A stretch of DNA of 64,000 nt from Actinomycetota bacterium (GTDB lineage: Bacteria > Actinomycetota > Actinomycetes > Nanopelagicales > Nanopelagicaceae), in assembly GCA_009726135.1 (NCBI GenBank), contig WLIQ01000001.1:1-64000 (forward strand), read 5' to 3'. Shown here in pieces: positions 19,170-28,077 of this stretch. A program made the translations under genes and the position numbers. Numbering within the stretch: the stretch's first letter is position 1; each line of letters starts with the position of its first letter. The notes beneath the pieces were generated by a model. It had not been told where the DNA came from. It saw only the letters and a list, made by a program, of their open reading frames with translations, and did not search any database.

Positions 19170-20476
19170 TACAACGCCGCCTTGTCCAATACTTGAGAAT
19201 CGATAACAGTTGCATGACCACCAAAAAATGTATGAGTAACTAATCCCGGTAATTCGTAGCCATGGTATGGAGTATTGCGACTCTTAGATAGAACCAAATC
19301 GCGATCAACCGTCCAATTTTTCGTTGGATCAATCACAGTGACATGCGCCGCAGAGCCGACAAGTAAATTGCGACCTTGTTGTGTGTATCTGCCGATTCGC
19401 GCAGGCGCGATTGACATGCGATCAGCGACGCCAGCCCAATCCAATAAGCCAGTTTCAACCATTGTTTTGACCACGATTGAGAGTGCGGTTTCAAGGCCAA
19501 TCATTCCAAAGGAAGCTTCTTGCCATTCGCAATCTTTTGTTTCACTGGAGTGAGGCGCGTGATCAGTTGCGACAATATCGATTGTGCCATCTGCCAAAGC
19601 TTCACGTAGCGCCATCACATCGGCAGTGGTTCGAAGTGGTGGATTCACCTTGAAAATTGGGTCGTAGGTAGTTGCTAGATCGTCAGTGAGTAACAAGTGG
19701 TGAGGAGTAACTTCAGCGCTGACTTGAATACCGCGTGCTTTTGCCCATCGAATAATTTCAACTCCACCTGCTGTCGTCACATGACAAATATGTAATCGAG
19801 ATTTCACATGGTCTGCCAATAGGACATCTCTAGCAATAATGGCTTCCTCAGCAATTGCTGGCCAGCCCTTGAGCCCTAAAGTCGCACTAATGCTTCCTTC
19901 ATTCATTTGTGCACCAACAGTTAGCCGTGGTTCTTGGGCATGCTGTGCGATAACCCCGTCAAATTTTTTTATGTACTCCAATGCTCTGCGCATCACTAAG
20001 GGATCGAAGACACAATTCCCATCATCGCTAAAGACACGGACTCGAGCTAGTGAGTCAGCCATCGCACCGATTTCAGATAGTTGTTCGCCCTTTAATCCAT
20101 GGGTCACCGCTCCAATTGGAAAGACATCGACGAGGCCAGCTTCTTGCCCTAAACGAAAAACCTGTTCCACTACACCAGCTGTGTCTGCGACTGGTGATGT
20201 GTTTGCCATTGCTGAAAGGGCAGTGAAGCCACCCTTAGCACCCGCCTTGCTAGCAGAAAGCACTGTCTCGCTATCTTCACGTCCTGGCTCACGCAGGTGC
20301 GTATGTAAATCTACAAGACCCGGCAAAATAACGTTTCCGGTTACATTAACGGTAACCGCAGAATCATCATTGATTGTCGGTGCAATATTTTCGATGACAC
20401 CATTTGCGATAAGAATATCCGATTGAATATTTCCCAGAATCTTGCCACCTTTAAGAACGTATCGAGTTGCTTGCAT
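19169..20476 (-). CDS. pyrC: Dihydroorotase
   Basis: Cyclises carbamoyl aspartate to dihydroorotate. The 435-residue amidohydrolase has zinc-binding DLHTHLREPG (His58, His60), a second metal region around HICHVTTAGG, and the catalytic VATDHAPHSSETK. The length and sequence are of the class I (long) type usual in actinobacteria and Gram-positives. It overlaps pyrB by one base at the start and carA by one base at the end. Confidence 0.97.
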   Translation of the reverse strand: MQATRYVLKGGKILGNIQSDILIANGVIENIAPTINDDSAVTVNVTGNVILPGLVDLHTHLREPGREDSETVLSASKAGAKGGFTALSAMANTSPVADTAGVVEQVFRLGQEAGLVDVFPIGAVTHGLKGEQLSEIGAMADSLARVRVFSDDGNCVFDPLVMRRALEYIKKFDGVIAQHAQEPRLTVGAQMNEGSISATLGLKGWPAIAEEAIIARDVLLADHVKSRLHICHVTTAGGVEIIRWAKARGIQVSAEVTPHHLLLTDDLATTYDPIFKVNPPLRTTADVMALREALADGTIDIVATDHAPHSSETKDCEWQEASFGMIGLETALSIVVKTMVETGLLDWAGVADRMSIAPARIGRYTQQGRNLLVGSAAHVTVIDPTKNWTVDRDLVLSKSRNTPYHGYELPGLVTHTFFGGHATVIDSQVLDKAAL

Positions 20477-21423
20477 TAGTTGCTCCCTACTTCTAGTGGC
20501 CCGCCAGCAAGCAGCACATACAAAATCGCCATCCGAATGTTTACGCCGTTTGTGACTTGTTCAACGATAACTGAACGAGCGCTGTCAGCTACGTCTGCAG
20601 AGATTTCTAAACCACGGTTCATTGGTCCAGGATGCATAACAATTGCATGCGTAGCCATTGCTGACATGCGTTCTGAATTAAGACCAAAGTAACGTGAGTA
20701 TTCACGCGCATTCGGAAAGAAAAGATCAGTCATACGTTCTTGCTGGACCCGTAACATCATGATTGCATCAACATTGGGAATCACTGCATCAAAATCATAT
20801 GACACTGAGGCTGGCCAGGTTTCTACCCCAACTGGAAGTAACGTTGGTGGTGCGACTAAAACTACATCTGCACCAAGCAGTGAAAGCAAGAGAACATTAG
20901 ATCGTGCGACTCGAGAATGAAGCACATCCCCCACGATGGCAATACGCAGCCCTGCTAAATCATTTGCGCCTTTGGATAAATGCTTACGAATCGTAAATGC
21001 ATCCAATAAAGCTTGACTTGGATGTTCATGTGTTCCGTCTCCAGCGTTGATAACACTGCCAGACATCCATTCGAGATCAGCTAATCTTTGAGCAGCACCA
21101 GATGCAGAGTGTCGTATAACAACGGCATCGGCTCCCATCGCCTGTAAAGTTTGGGCTGTATCCTTGAGAGATTCACCTTTACTAAGACTTGATCCTTTTG
21201 CAGAGAAATTAATAACATCAGCCGATAAACGCTTAGCTGCAGCTTCAAAGGAAATACGAGTACGGGTCGAATCTTCGGCAAAAAGATTTACTATCGTTCG
21301 CCCGCGCAATGTAGGTAGTTTTTTTACTTGACCTTCATTGATTCTCGCGAGTTCTGTAGCTGTATTCAAAATTCCAATTGCATCCGCAGCAGTTAAGTCA
21401 GTTATCGAAAGTAAGTGGCGCAT
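20476..21423 (-). CDS. pyrB: Aspartate carbamoyltransferase catalytic subunit
   Basis: Joins carbamoyl phosphate and aspartate, the committed step of pyrimidine synthesis. The 315-residue protein has the carbamoyl-phosphate motif [10 protein letters not shown] (51-60), [14 protein letters not shown], and the aspartate-binding [11 protein letters not shown]. No pyrI regulatory gene is adjacent, so feedback control probably works through PyrR. One-base overlaps with pyrR and pyrC indicate tight coupling. Confidence 0.97.
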   Translation of the reverse strand: MRHLLSITDLTAADAIGILNTATELARINEGQVKKLPTLRGRTIVNLFAEDSTRTRISFEAAAKRLSADVINFSAKGSSLSKGESLKDTAQTLQAMGADAVVIRHSASGAAQRLADLEWMSGSVINAGDGTHEHPSQALLDAFTIRKHLSKGANDLAGLRIAIVGDVLHSRVARSNVLLLSLLGADVVLVAPPTLLPVGVETWPASVSYDFDAVIPNVDAIMMLRVQQERMTDLFFPNAREYSRYFGLNSERMSAMATHAIVMHPGPMNRGLEISADVADSARSVIVEQVTNGVNIRMAILYVLLAGGPLEVGSN

Positions 21424-21956
21424 TAGTTGGCCTCCCCTTCAATCACAACTTCATCAATCGAATCAATCTCAGTTAGTTGCACTTTTACTGATTGCCGTGG
21501 TGATGTGGGCAGATTCTTACCCACATAATCAGCGCGAATAGGGAGTTCACGGTGGCCACGATCGACTAAAACGGCCAACTGCACAGTGCGCGGACGACCG
21601 ACTTCACCCAGTGCATCTAATGCAGCGCGAATAGTTCTACCCGAATAAAGCACATCGTCTATCAAAATTACATCGCGTCCAGCGATTCCAATTGAAGGAA
21701 TCGAAGTGGGCATAATCGTTCGAGGTGGACGCAAACGTAGGTCATCTCTGTATAAAGTGATATCTAGAGTCCCATAAGGGATTTCGCGGCCTTCAATACC
21801 AGTCATAATTGTGGCGATACGCGCGGCTAAATGTGCACCTCGCGTAGGAATTCCGAGGAGTGTAATTTCGGCCGAACCATGGTTTCTTTCAAGAATTTCA
21901 TGGGAAATTCGAGTCAACGCTCGGGATATATCCTCGGCGGACAGGGCTACGCTCAT
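21423..21956 (-). CDS. pyrR: PyrR bifunctional pyr regulator / uracil phosphoribosyltransferase
   Basis: RNA-binding regulator that senses UMP and represses the pyr operon; many PyrR proteins also make UMP from uracil and PRPP. The 177-residue protein has the PRPP-binding loop [18 protein letters not shown] and the PyrR-type [10 protein letters not shown] segment. ATG at 21956 has AAGGAGA five bases upstream, the best ribosome-binding site in the region; an ATG six codons earlier overlaps that site and is rejected. The ribosome-binding site is part of a PyrR-type hairpin, so autoregulation of translation is likely. Confidence 0.95.
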   Translation of the reverse strand: MSVALSAEDISRALTRISHEILERNHGSAEITLLGIPTRGAHLAARIATIMTGIEGREIPYGTLDITLYRDDLRLRPPRTIMPTSIPSIGIAGRDVILIDDVLYSGRTIRAALDALGEVGRPRTVQLAVLVDRGHRELPIRADYVGKNLPTSPRQSVKVQLTEIDSIDEVVIEGEAN

Positions 21957-21963
21957 GTAAATC

Positions 21964-21998
21964 TCCTTCCCCACCTCTCAGGATGGGTTGTTAAAGGA
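21964..21998 (-). promoter_or_regulatory. PyrR-binding RNA hairpin overlapping the pyrR ribosome-binding site
   Basis: The minus-strand leader folds into a lower stem TCCTT/AAGGA, an internal bulge TAACAA, an upper stem CCCATC/GGTGGG and a loop CTGAGA running into GG. The layout and the GAGAGG loop match PyrR binding loops of Bacillus attenuators. Here the 3' arm of the lower stem is the Shine-Dalgarno AAGGAG of pyrR, so UMP-bound PyrR would block translation rather than cause termination, as described for mycobacteria. No terminator hairpin with a U-run is seen in the leader. Confidence 0.75.
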
Positions 21999-22008
21999 TG
22001 CGGTGCAG

Positions 22009-22017
22009 ACTATATCA
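22009..22017 (-). promoter_or_regulatory. Predicted pyr operon promoter (extended -10)
   Basis: Minus-strand TGATATAGT is an extended -10 (TGn plus TATAGT). Transcription would begin near 22002 and give a leader of about 45 bases that starts with the PyrR hairpin. No good -35 is visible at the right distance, which is compatible with an extended -10 promoter. Confidence 0.5.
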
Positions 22018-22068
22018 GCATCGAGATTGCCTTGTGGATATCACTGCCTCGGTGTGCCACCACTTGCC

Positions 22069-22074
22069 TAATGT
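22069..22074 (+). promoter_or_regulatory. Candidate leaderless -10 element of bldD
   Basis: TAATGT lies six bases before the bldD ATG at 22081, and no Shine-Dalgarno sequence is present. Transcription would start at the A of ATG. The 124-base region between pyrR and bldD thus holds divergent promoters. Confidence 0.45.
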
Positions 22075-22080
22075 GGGGCT

Positions 22081-22566
22081 ATGAACTCACAACTAGATGA
22101 AATCTCAGCCCGACTTCGTTCAATCCGCCGTTCTCGGAATTTGACCCTAGCTGCAATCGAGAAAAATAGTCACGGAAGCATCAATGCGATTTCACTAGGC
22201 TCATATGAACGTGGAGATCGGTCTTTAACGGTTAGAAAAGCAATTGAAATTGCGCGCTTTTATGAGGTTCCACTTTCCTATCTATTAACAGGTCGTTCCC
22301 CGATATCAACCAAAATTGGAAAAATCATGATCGATCTGAGGCGAGTCAAAATACTCGTCCTGGGCTGTGGCAAAGAGAGTTCAAGCATCGAAAGAATTAC
22401 GCTTTCCTTCATCTCTGGAATTATCAAAGCGCGACAGGATTTTAACGGTGAGGTACTTTCGCTGCGTGAAAAGGATTGCGAATATCTAACTATTTCTATC
22501 GGATGCACTCAAGAAGAGTTGTTGGAATATTTGGAACAAAACAACTTGCTAGTCAGGATTAAATAG
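22081..22566 (+). CDS. bldD: BldD-family transcriptional regulator
   Basis: DNA-binding regulator, 161 residues. The N-terminal helix-turn-helix (about 8-70) includes LGSYERGDRSLTVRKAIEIA, which closely resembles Streptomyces BldD. The C-terminal domain carries RQD at 118-120 and REKD at 129-132 separated by eight residues, matching the RxD-X8-RxxD signature through which BldD binds cyclic di-GMP. It sits between pyrR and nusB-efp, the conserved actinobacterial position. Its last eight bases overlap the convergent nusB. The regulon in a non-sporulating freshwater bacterium is unknown; dimerisation by c-di-GMP is an inference from the motif. Confidence 0.88.
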   Translation: MNSQLDEISARLRSIRRSRNLTLAAIEKNSHGSINAISLGSYERGDRSLTVRKAIEIARFYEVPLSYLLTGRSPISTKIGKIMIDLRRVKILVLGCGKESSSIERITLSFISGIIKARQDFNGEVLSLREKDCEYLTISIGCTQEELLEYLEQNNLLVRIK

Positions 22567-22981
22567 AGAGATTTTCCTTTAACGAGGAGATTCTGCCCAA
22601 TACACCATGTATAAACCCGGCAGAATCATCTGTTGAGAGTTCCTTAGCCAGATCTAACGCCTCATCTATTGCAACGCCATCTGGTACATCACTAGACCAT
22701 AGAATTTCAAAGATTCCCAACCGCAAAATATTGCGATCAACATTGGGTAAGCGATCCATATCCCAGCCCTGGGCATAGGTCGTTATGAGCTCATCAATTT
22801 TGCGCGCATTTTCATGTACACCAATGACAAGTGAGCGCGTGTACTCCCGAATAGGTCTGGCATCTGGACCTTCTTCAACCACATCACGCAGGTTGAGCAG
22901 GTCTAAAACATTGGTCGCGCGAATATCGGCTTCGAAAAGTAAATCTAAAGCCGCTTTTCGAGCTTTACTGCGTGCTGACAC
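22559..22981 (-). CDS. nusB: Transcription antitermination factor NusB
   Basis: RNA-binding antitermination factor for rRNA operons, 140 residues and all helical. It begins SARSKARKAALDLLFEAD, has the conserved NVDRNILRLGIFEI core and AIDEALDLAKELS, and ends in the usual FIHGVLGRI. It starts with GTG at 22981, overlapping the efp TAG stop by one base, so it is coupled to efp. Its 3' end overlaps bldD on the other strand by eight bases. Confidence 0.95.
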   Translation of the reverse strand: MSARSKARKAALDLLFEADIRATNVLDLLNLRDVVEEGPDARPIREYTRSLVIGVHENARKIDELITTYAQGWDMDRLPNVDRNILRLGIFEILWSSDVPDGVAIDEALDLAKELSTDDSAGFIHGVLGRISSLKENLSI

Positions 22982-23541
22982 TAGTTAGCGCGGCCTTGAT
23001 ATGACCCATCGCGCGTATCAACCATGACAACTTCATCTTGCTTGATAAAGAGAGGGACCTGAATTTCAATGCCAGTCTCAACAGTTGCCGGCTTTGTTCC
23101 ACCAGAAGAACGATCTCCTTGGATACCTGGCTCCGTGTAAGTGATGCGCAAAGGAACCGAGGCAGCTAATTCGATATACAAAGGATTACCCTCATTAACG
23201 GCCACTACAGCATCAGTATTTTCTAACATGTAGTTGGCCATATCTCCAACTACGGCTTGGGCAATAGTCATTTGATCATAAGTCTTACTATCCATGAACA
23301 CGAAGTCATCGCCCTCTTTGTACAAGTACTGCATGTCACGCTTTTCAAGAATAGCGATTTCAATTTTTACACCAGAGTTGAAAGTACGGTCAATAACCTT
23401 GCCAGTCAAAACAGACTTAAGTTTTGTGCGTACGAAAGCTGGACCTTTGCCTGGCTTAACATGCTGGAACTCGACAACAGTCCATAGCGCGTTATCCATG
23501 TCAAGAGTGATTCCATTTTTTAGATCTGCTGTTGTTGCCAC
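22981..23541 (-). CDS. efp: Translation elongation factor P, PGKGP type
   Basis: Relieves ribosome stalling at polyproline stretches. The 186-residue protein has three beta-barrel domains; the tip of domain I reads [11 protein letters not shown] with Lys32. The PGKGP loop is the actinobacterial subfamily reported to work with an unmodified lysine, and no epmA, epmB or ymfI-like modification gene is nearby. It starts at GTG 23541 with GGAG eight bases upstream. It leads the efp-nusB pair. Confidence 0.96.
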   Translation of the reverse strand: MATTADLKNGITLDMDNALWTVVEFQHVKPGKGPAFVRTKLKSVLTGKVIDRTFNSGVKIEIAILEKRDMQYLYKEGDDFVFMDSKTYDQMTIAQAVVGDMANYMLENTDAVVAVNEGNPLYIELAASVPLRITYTEPGIQGDRSSGGTKPATVETGIEIQVPLFIKQDEVVMVDTRDGSYQGRAN

Positions 23542-23638
23542 GATTTAAACTCCACTCATGTCTGTAGTCATTTTTTCGGCCATTGTTTTCAACGGCAAGG
23601 GGTTCAGGATACCCGTATTACTCGAGCGTTTTTCGCAC

Positions 23639-24070
23639 TTAGCCAAGCAGGGCTTTGAGGGCGTTAATCGCTAAAACATAAGAATTTGGACCAAATCCAG
23701 TGATAGTTCCATTGGCAACACCAGAGATTACCGATGTGTGACGAAACTCTTCGCGTGCCATCGGATTAGACAAATGGACTTCAATAAGTGGGGTCGTTAA
23801 CAGTTCTGCGGCATCGCGTATGGCATATGAATAATGTGTAAATGCAGCTGGATTAATGATGACAGGAGTTTTGGAATCTGCTGCCTCATGAAGCCATCCG
23901 ATAATCGTTGCTTCATCATTGCTTTGCCGCACATCCGCTTCGAAACCTACCTTCTTTGAAGAGGTTTCAATGAGAGATTTTAATTCGGAGTAATTGAGAT
24001 CGCCATAAATCGAAGAGTCACGAATATCTAAACGCGCTAAATTGGGGCCATTGATGACGATTATCTTCAT
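23639..24070 (-). CDS. aroQ: 3-dehydroquinate dehydratase, type II
   Basis: Third step of the shikimate pathway, dehydrating 3-dehydroquinate. The 143-residue protein is a type II enzyme: INGPNLARL at the start, an Arg followed by the catalytic Tyr of IYG, NPAAFTHYSYAIRDA and the C-terminal HLSNPMAREEFRHTSV. The usual QSNHEG motif reads QSNDEA here, and other positions are also diverged, so kinetics may differ. It overlaps aroB by four bases (ATGA) and ends the aro gene string. Confidence 0.92.
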   Translation of the reverse strand: MKIIVINGPNLARLDIRDSSIYGDLNYSELKSLIETSSKKVGFEADVRQSNDEATIIGWLHEAADSKTPVIINPAAFTHYSYAIRDAAELLTTPLIEVHLSNPMAREEFRHTSVISGVANGTITGFGPNSYVLAINALKALLG

Positions 24071-25122
24071 GAGCTAATTCTCTCATAGGCTTGCATTAGT
24101 TCGCTTTCATTTGCATCTTCTATTCGAACCACCGTCCCAAGTGCGCTCAAGGCTACAAAACGAAGTAAGTGGCCGCGAGATTTCTTATCCAGGGCCAATA
24201 ATGGAAATAGTTTCTGCCAGGCATCTCGAGGGTAAGTAGTGGGTAGTCCAACGGTTTGCAAAATTTGACGGTGCTTTTCAACGACAGATTCACTCAACAA
24301 TCCTTTAACTTGAGCCAATTCGGCGGCAAAGACTAAGCCAATTGATACGGCTTCCCCATGGCGCAGTGAAAACTTGCTATCAATCTCGATTGCATGGGCC
24401 AATGTGTGTCCGTAATTCAGTATTTCTCGATTAAAGCTTTCCTTAAAATCTGCGCTGACCACGTGTGCCTTAACTGCCACGGACCTAATAATCAGATCCG
24501 CAACAAGCTCTGCATTGGATCGAATTTGCGCGAGATTCTTTCCGGAAATTTTCTCCAAAATTTGTACATCTGCAATAAATCCAGACTTAATTACTTCAGC
24601 TAAACCGGCGGCAAAATCACGATCTGAAAGCGTGAGAAGCCAGGAAGTATCAATGAGTACTGTCTTAGGAGAATGAAAGGCACCAATGAGATTCTTTCCG
24701 TAATCACTATTGATCCCGGTTTTACCTCCTACTGAAGCATCAACCATGCCCGCGACCGTGGTTGGCACTGCAATCCAGCTAATACCGCGCAACCAGGTTG
24801 CAGCAGCAAAGCCAGCTAAATCGGTGATTGTTCCCCCGCCTACTCCAACAATTAAATCGGAACGAGTAAACCCAGCTGCTCCAAGCCAGTTCCATAATGA
24901 ATGCAATGTGGCCGAAGTCTTGGCCGCTTCGCCATCTGGGACTTCGAAGAAATGTATCTCAGACTCTCCAGCGTTCAAGGCTTTGACTTGCTCTCTCATC
25001 GTTGAAGAAAAAATTACTGCGATGCGAGTGTGAGAACTTGCTTGCTGTAGTAAAGAGCTCTCCCATTGGCACCCGACGACAACATCGTATTCATGTTCAG
25101 AGTGAACGCGGATCGTATGCAT
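24067..25122 (-). CDS. aroB: 3-dehydroquinate synthase
   Basis: Converts DAHP to 3-dehydroquinate using NAD and a divalent metal. The 351-residue protein has the NAD-binding GVGGGTITDLAGFAAATWLRG, the conserved PTTVAGMVDASVGGKTGIN, and metal ligands in the EVIKSG and LNYGHTLAHAIE segments. The start shares one base with the aroK stop, and the end overlaps aroQ by four bases. Normal length. Confidence 0.97.
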   Translation of the reverse strand: MHTIRVHSEHEYDVVVGCQWESSLLQQASSHTRIAVIFSSTMREQVKALNAGESEIHFFEVPDGEAAKTSATLHSLWNWLGAAGFTRSDLIVGVGGGTITDLAGFAAATWLRGISWIAVPTTVAGMVDASVGGKTGINSDYGKNLIGAFHSPKTVLIDTSWLLTLSDRDFAAGLAEVIKSGFIADVQILEKISGKNLAQIRSNAELVADLIIRSVAVKAHVVSADFKESFNREILNYGHTLAHAIEIDSKFSLRHGEAVSIGLVFAAELAQVKGLLSESVVEKHRQILQTVGLPTTYPRDAWQKLFPLLALDKKSRGHLLRFVALSALGTVVRIEDANESELMQAYERISS

Positions 25123-25622
25123 TAAATCTTCTGCGCAATCGTTGTTACCAATTCTTCAACTGACATGCCATCTACTTTAATGGAATCGGTAGCTAAAGAT
25201 TCATATATGGGTCGACGGGTCTGCGCTAACTCTTGCCATTGGGCGCGTGGATTACCGAGCAATAAAGGTCGATCTCTATTGAACCCAACACGAGGCGCAG
25301 CTACAGTCAATGAGACGTCTAAGAAAATAATCGGGGACTTGCTTTGCGCAAGAAGATCCTGGGCTCTTTGGGAAATCGGAGCACCTCCACCTAAAGCCAA
25401 CACACAGTCAGGAATCTGCAACGAATCTTCGAGGGCTTTGTACTCTAAATCACGAAAAAAAGCTTCACCTTTATCTACAAAAATATCGGAAATTGCATGC
25501 CCGTATTCCTGCTCGACAACAGAATCGGTATCAACAAACAAACAATCCAATTCATCTGCGATTGCTCGCCCAATAGTTGATTTCCCGCAACCTGGTGGAC
25601 CAATCAATATTATCCGTGGCAT
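25122..25622 (-). CDS. aroK: Shikimate kinase
   Basis: Phosphorylates shikimate. The 166-residue P-loop kinase has GPPGCGKST at 8-16, the substrate-binding FVDTDSVVEQEYG and FRDLEYKAL, and the glycine-rich LALGGGAP. It starts two bases after the aroC stop region and is followed by aroB with a one-base overlap. Confidence 0.96.
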   Translation of the reverse strand: MPRIILIGPPGCGKSTIGRAIADELDCLFVDTDSVVEQEYGHAISDIFVDKGEAFFRDLEYKALEDSLQIPDCVLALGGGAPISQRAQDLLAQSKSPIIFLDVSLTVAAPRVGFNRDRPLLLGNPRAQWQELAQTRRPIYESLATDSIKVDGMSVEELVTTIAQKI

Positions 25623-25624
25623 TT

Positions 25625-26806
25625 TTACTTGAAGTTTAAGTTCTGCATATAGCTTGTGAAATTACGACGTGTTTCAGTTAATGAATCACCACCGAATTTT
25701 TCAAGTACCGCTTCTGCTAAAACCAATGCCACCATTGCTTCTGCCACTACCCCGGCTGCAGGAACTGCGCACACATCAGATCTTTGGTTAATCGCTTTAG
25801 CGCTCTCCCCTGTAGCGACATCAATAGTGTCTAAAGCTTTCGGAACCGTGGAAATCGGTTTCATAGCCGCGCGAACACGCAATATTTCACCGTTAGACAT
25901 TCCGCCCTCAGTGCCTCCGGCGCGATCGGTACGGCGAACAATCTTTCCCTTGGCATCTTTTTCAATTTCATCGTGTGCAACAGAGCCGCGACGAGTTGCT
26001 GTTTCAAAACCGTCACCAACTTCGACACCCTTAATTGCTTGAATTCCCATAACCGCACCCGCTAATCGTGCATCTAATCTGCGATCCCAATGAACATGTG
26101 AACCAAGTCCTGGCGGCATATTAAAAGCTAAAACTTCGACTACTCCCCCGAGGGTATCTCCATCAGCATGTGCCGCTTCAATCTCAACCACCATTGCCGA
26201 GCTGGTAATTGGATCAGCACACCGAACTGAATCTTTATCAATACGTTCTAGGTCGGTAGCCACTGGTAAAGGTGTTCCCTCTGGTACTCGAACTTTTCCA
26301 ATTGATAGAACGTGCGACAAAATCGTTATTCCCACGCTTTGTTCTAAGAATGCACGGGCAACTGCGCCAAGTGCTACTCGTGCCGCGGTTTCGCGTGCGC
26401 TTGCTCGCTCTAAAATTGGTCGTGCGTCATCTAAATCATATTTTTGCATTCCAACTAAATCTGCGTGGCCCGGACGTGGACGAGTCAAGGGAGCATTGCG
26501 CGCTAAATCTTTAATCTCATCGAGTGGAACCGGATCTGCAGACATTACCTTTTCCCACTTTGGCCATTCGGAGTTACCAACTTGAATTGCTATTGGTCCA
26601 CCTTGGGTTAGTCCTAAACGAACACCACCCAGAATTGTGACTTTATCTGCCTCAAAGTTTTGTCGTGCTCCACGACCAAATCCTAAACGTCGTCGTTCTA
26701 AGTGACGATCAATATCTGCAGTCGTTATTTTAACAGAAGCAGGAATGCCCTCAATAATTGCACTCAGTGCCTGTCCGTGAGATTCACCCGCAGTTAACCA
26801 ACGCAT
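25625..26806 (-). CDS. aroC: Chorismate synthase
   Basis: Last step of the shikimate pathway, making chorismate with reduced FMN. The 393-residue protein begins [11 protein letters not shown], the conserved chorismate-synthase N-terminus, which fixes the start at ATG 26806; upstream in-frame codons belong to the intergenic region and the peptidase gene. Other signatures are [27 protein letters not shown] and [18 protein letters not shown]. It feeds trpD and pabB, both in this window. Confidence 0.97.
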   Translation of the reverse strand: MRWLTAGESHGQALSAIIEGIPASVKITTADIDRHLERRRLGFGRGARQNFEADKVTILGGVRLGLTQGGPIAIQVGNSEWPKWEKVMSADPVPLDEIKDLARNAPLTRPRPGHADLVGMQKYDLDDARPILERASARETAARVALGAVARAFLEQSVGITILSHVLSIGKVRVPEGTPLPVATDLERIDKDSVRCADPITSSAMVVEIEAAHADGDTLGGVVEVLAFNMPPGLGSHVHWDRRLDARLAGAVMGIQAIKGVEVGDGFETATRRGSVAHDEIEKDAKGKIVRRTDRAGGTEGGMSNGEILRVRAAMKPISTVPKALDTIDVATGESAKAINQRSDVCAVPAAGVVAEAMVALVLAEAVLEKFGGDSLTETRRNFTSYMQNLNFK

Positions 26807-26825
26807 GTGCCTATTCTTGCAGAAG

Positions 26826-27227
26826 TCAGGCGCAACCCGTTGCCAAATAAAGGCCAGTTCCAACAAAAATCGCCGGAGCCATCGCGATACTTCGCACATA
26901 CGCCTTAGTAATCAGGATCGTTAGTGCAATTTCTAACGAGCAGGCCAGCAAAACTGAAAATAGCAAGCCAATAACCGCTTGGATCGAAGTGGGACGCAGA
27001 AATAGCACGAGCAATGAGAGCAATTTTACGTCCCCCATTCCAGCTCCGCACATACTAAAAAGGATGAGAACTACCAGGGAAAATAGCAGTACATGGAACC
27101 TAGGAAATCCTCTGAGAAAGACAATGCTTGCCAAAAGGTATGCATAAATAATTATGTAAATGTTTGGGATTTTACGTGATGAGTAATCTGCAATAACTAT
27201 TGGCAGGGCGAATATGAAAATGAGCAC
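26826..27227 (-). CDS. Small prepilin peptidase (A24 family), membrane aspartic protease
   Basis: Predicted membrane aspartic peptidase of 133 residues with four or more hydrophobic helices. The two catalytic aspartates are Asp14 in [10 protein letters not shown] and Asp66 in [10 protein letters not shown], the A24 signature. The N-terminal methyltransferase domain of PilD is absent, as in TadV/CpaA-type enzymes. A similar short A24 gene lies next to aroE in mycobacteria, so position is conserved. It starts at GTG 27227 without a clear ribosome-binding site. No pilin or Tad genes are in the window, so the substrate is unknown. Confidence 0.82.
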   Translation of the reverse strand: MLIFIFALPIVIADYSSRKIPNIYIIIYAYLLASIVFLRGFPRFHVLLFSLVVLILFSMCGAGMGDVKLLSLLVLFLRPTSIQAVIGLLFSVLLACSLEIALTILITKAYVRSIAMAPAIFVGTGLYLATGCA

Positions 27228-27273
27228 CGGAATAGGCTAAAACCTTTTAGCAAACGGCGATCGTCACTGTGGA

Positions 27274-28077
27274 TTACTTAAGTGCGTTGATCCCTACATT
27301 ACGTAGGAGGGTATACATATCGGATTTATCAAAGCTGACTCCTGAGAAAATCTCCATCTGGGCAATTCCTTGATGAATAAGTAGATCCAAACCATCTATG
27401 ACAAAACCCCCACGTTTTGCCCATTCACTTGAGGCAACAGTGGGCCAAGGTTTATAGAGCGCCTCAAAAAAAGGTGCCACAGTCTTTAATGGCAGTTCTA
27501 TTCCATCAGTTGCACCGACCGGTGTTGTGCTTATGACCAAATCTGCATCTTCAATTATTGATGAACCGCTCCAATCAACAAAGGAAAACTGCGAATGTTG
27601 AATCGCCGCTGACATCGCTTCTATTCGTTTAGTCGATCGATTAACTACGGTGATGTGACTAGCGAGACCATCGCAGGAAGCTGCAGCGGCTCTCGCAGTT
27701 GCTCCAGCACCCAAAATAACTACATGGCCAGATATTTCGATACTGTGCATCGCAAGAGCATTACTAAATCCCACCATATCGGTACTTGTCGCTTTCCATT
27801 TTCCACCAGATCTATACAAGGTGTTTGCACTGTAGATTCGTTGGGCTAACTCATCCACTTCATCTGCCAGAACTACCGCTTCCTCTTTAAGCGGCATAGT
27901 TAAAGAAAAACCAGTCCAAGATGCATCTAGATTTGAAATGAAATCCGATAGTCCAGCACTGCTTACTTCTATAGCTTGGTAATTATGTTCAATACCTAGC
28001 TCTTCATATGCAGCCCTGTGCAGCAGAGGACTCAAAGAATGCGCAATAGGTGATCCTAAGACTGCGGCTTTAATCAA
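27274..28077 (-). CDS. aroE: Shikimate dehydrogenase
   Basis: Reduces 3-dehydroshikimate to shikimate with NADPH. The 267-residue protein has the substrate-binding LGSPIAHSLSPLLH near the N-terminus, the NAD(P)-binding VILGAGATARAAAASC, and VISTTPVGATDG. The conserved sequence begins right after a TTG at 28077 that overlaps the mltG stop as TTGA; the frame stays open upstream inside mltG without similarity. A TTG start coupled to mltG is therefore the best choice. Confidence 0.92.
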   Translation of the reverse strand: MIKAAVLGSPIAHSLSPLLHRAAYEELGIEHNYQAIEVSSAGLSDFISNLDASWTGFSLTMPLKEEAVVLADEVDELAQRIYSANTLYRSGGKWKATSTDMVGFSNALAMHSIEISGHVVILGAGATARAAAASCDGLASHITVVNRSTKRIEAMSAAIQHSQFSFVDWSGSSIIEDADLVISTTPVGATDGIELPLKTVAPFFEALYKPWPTVASSEWAKRGGFVIDGLDLLIHQGIAQMEIFSGVSFDKSDMYTLLRNVGINALK

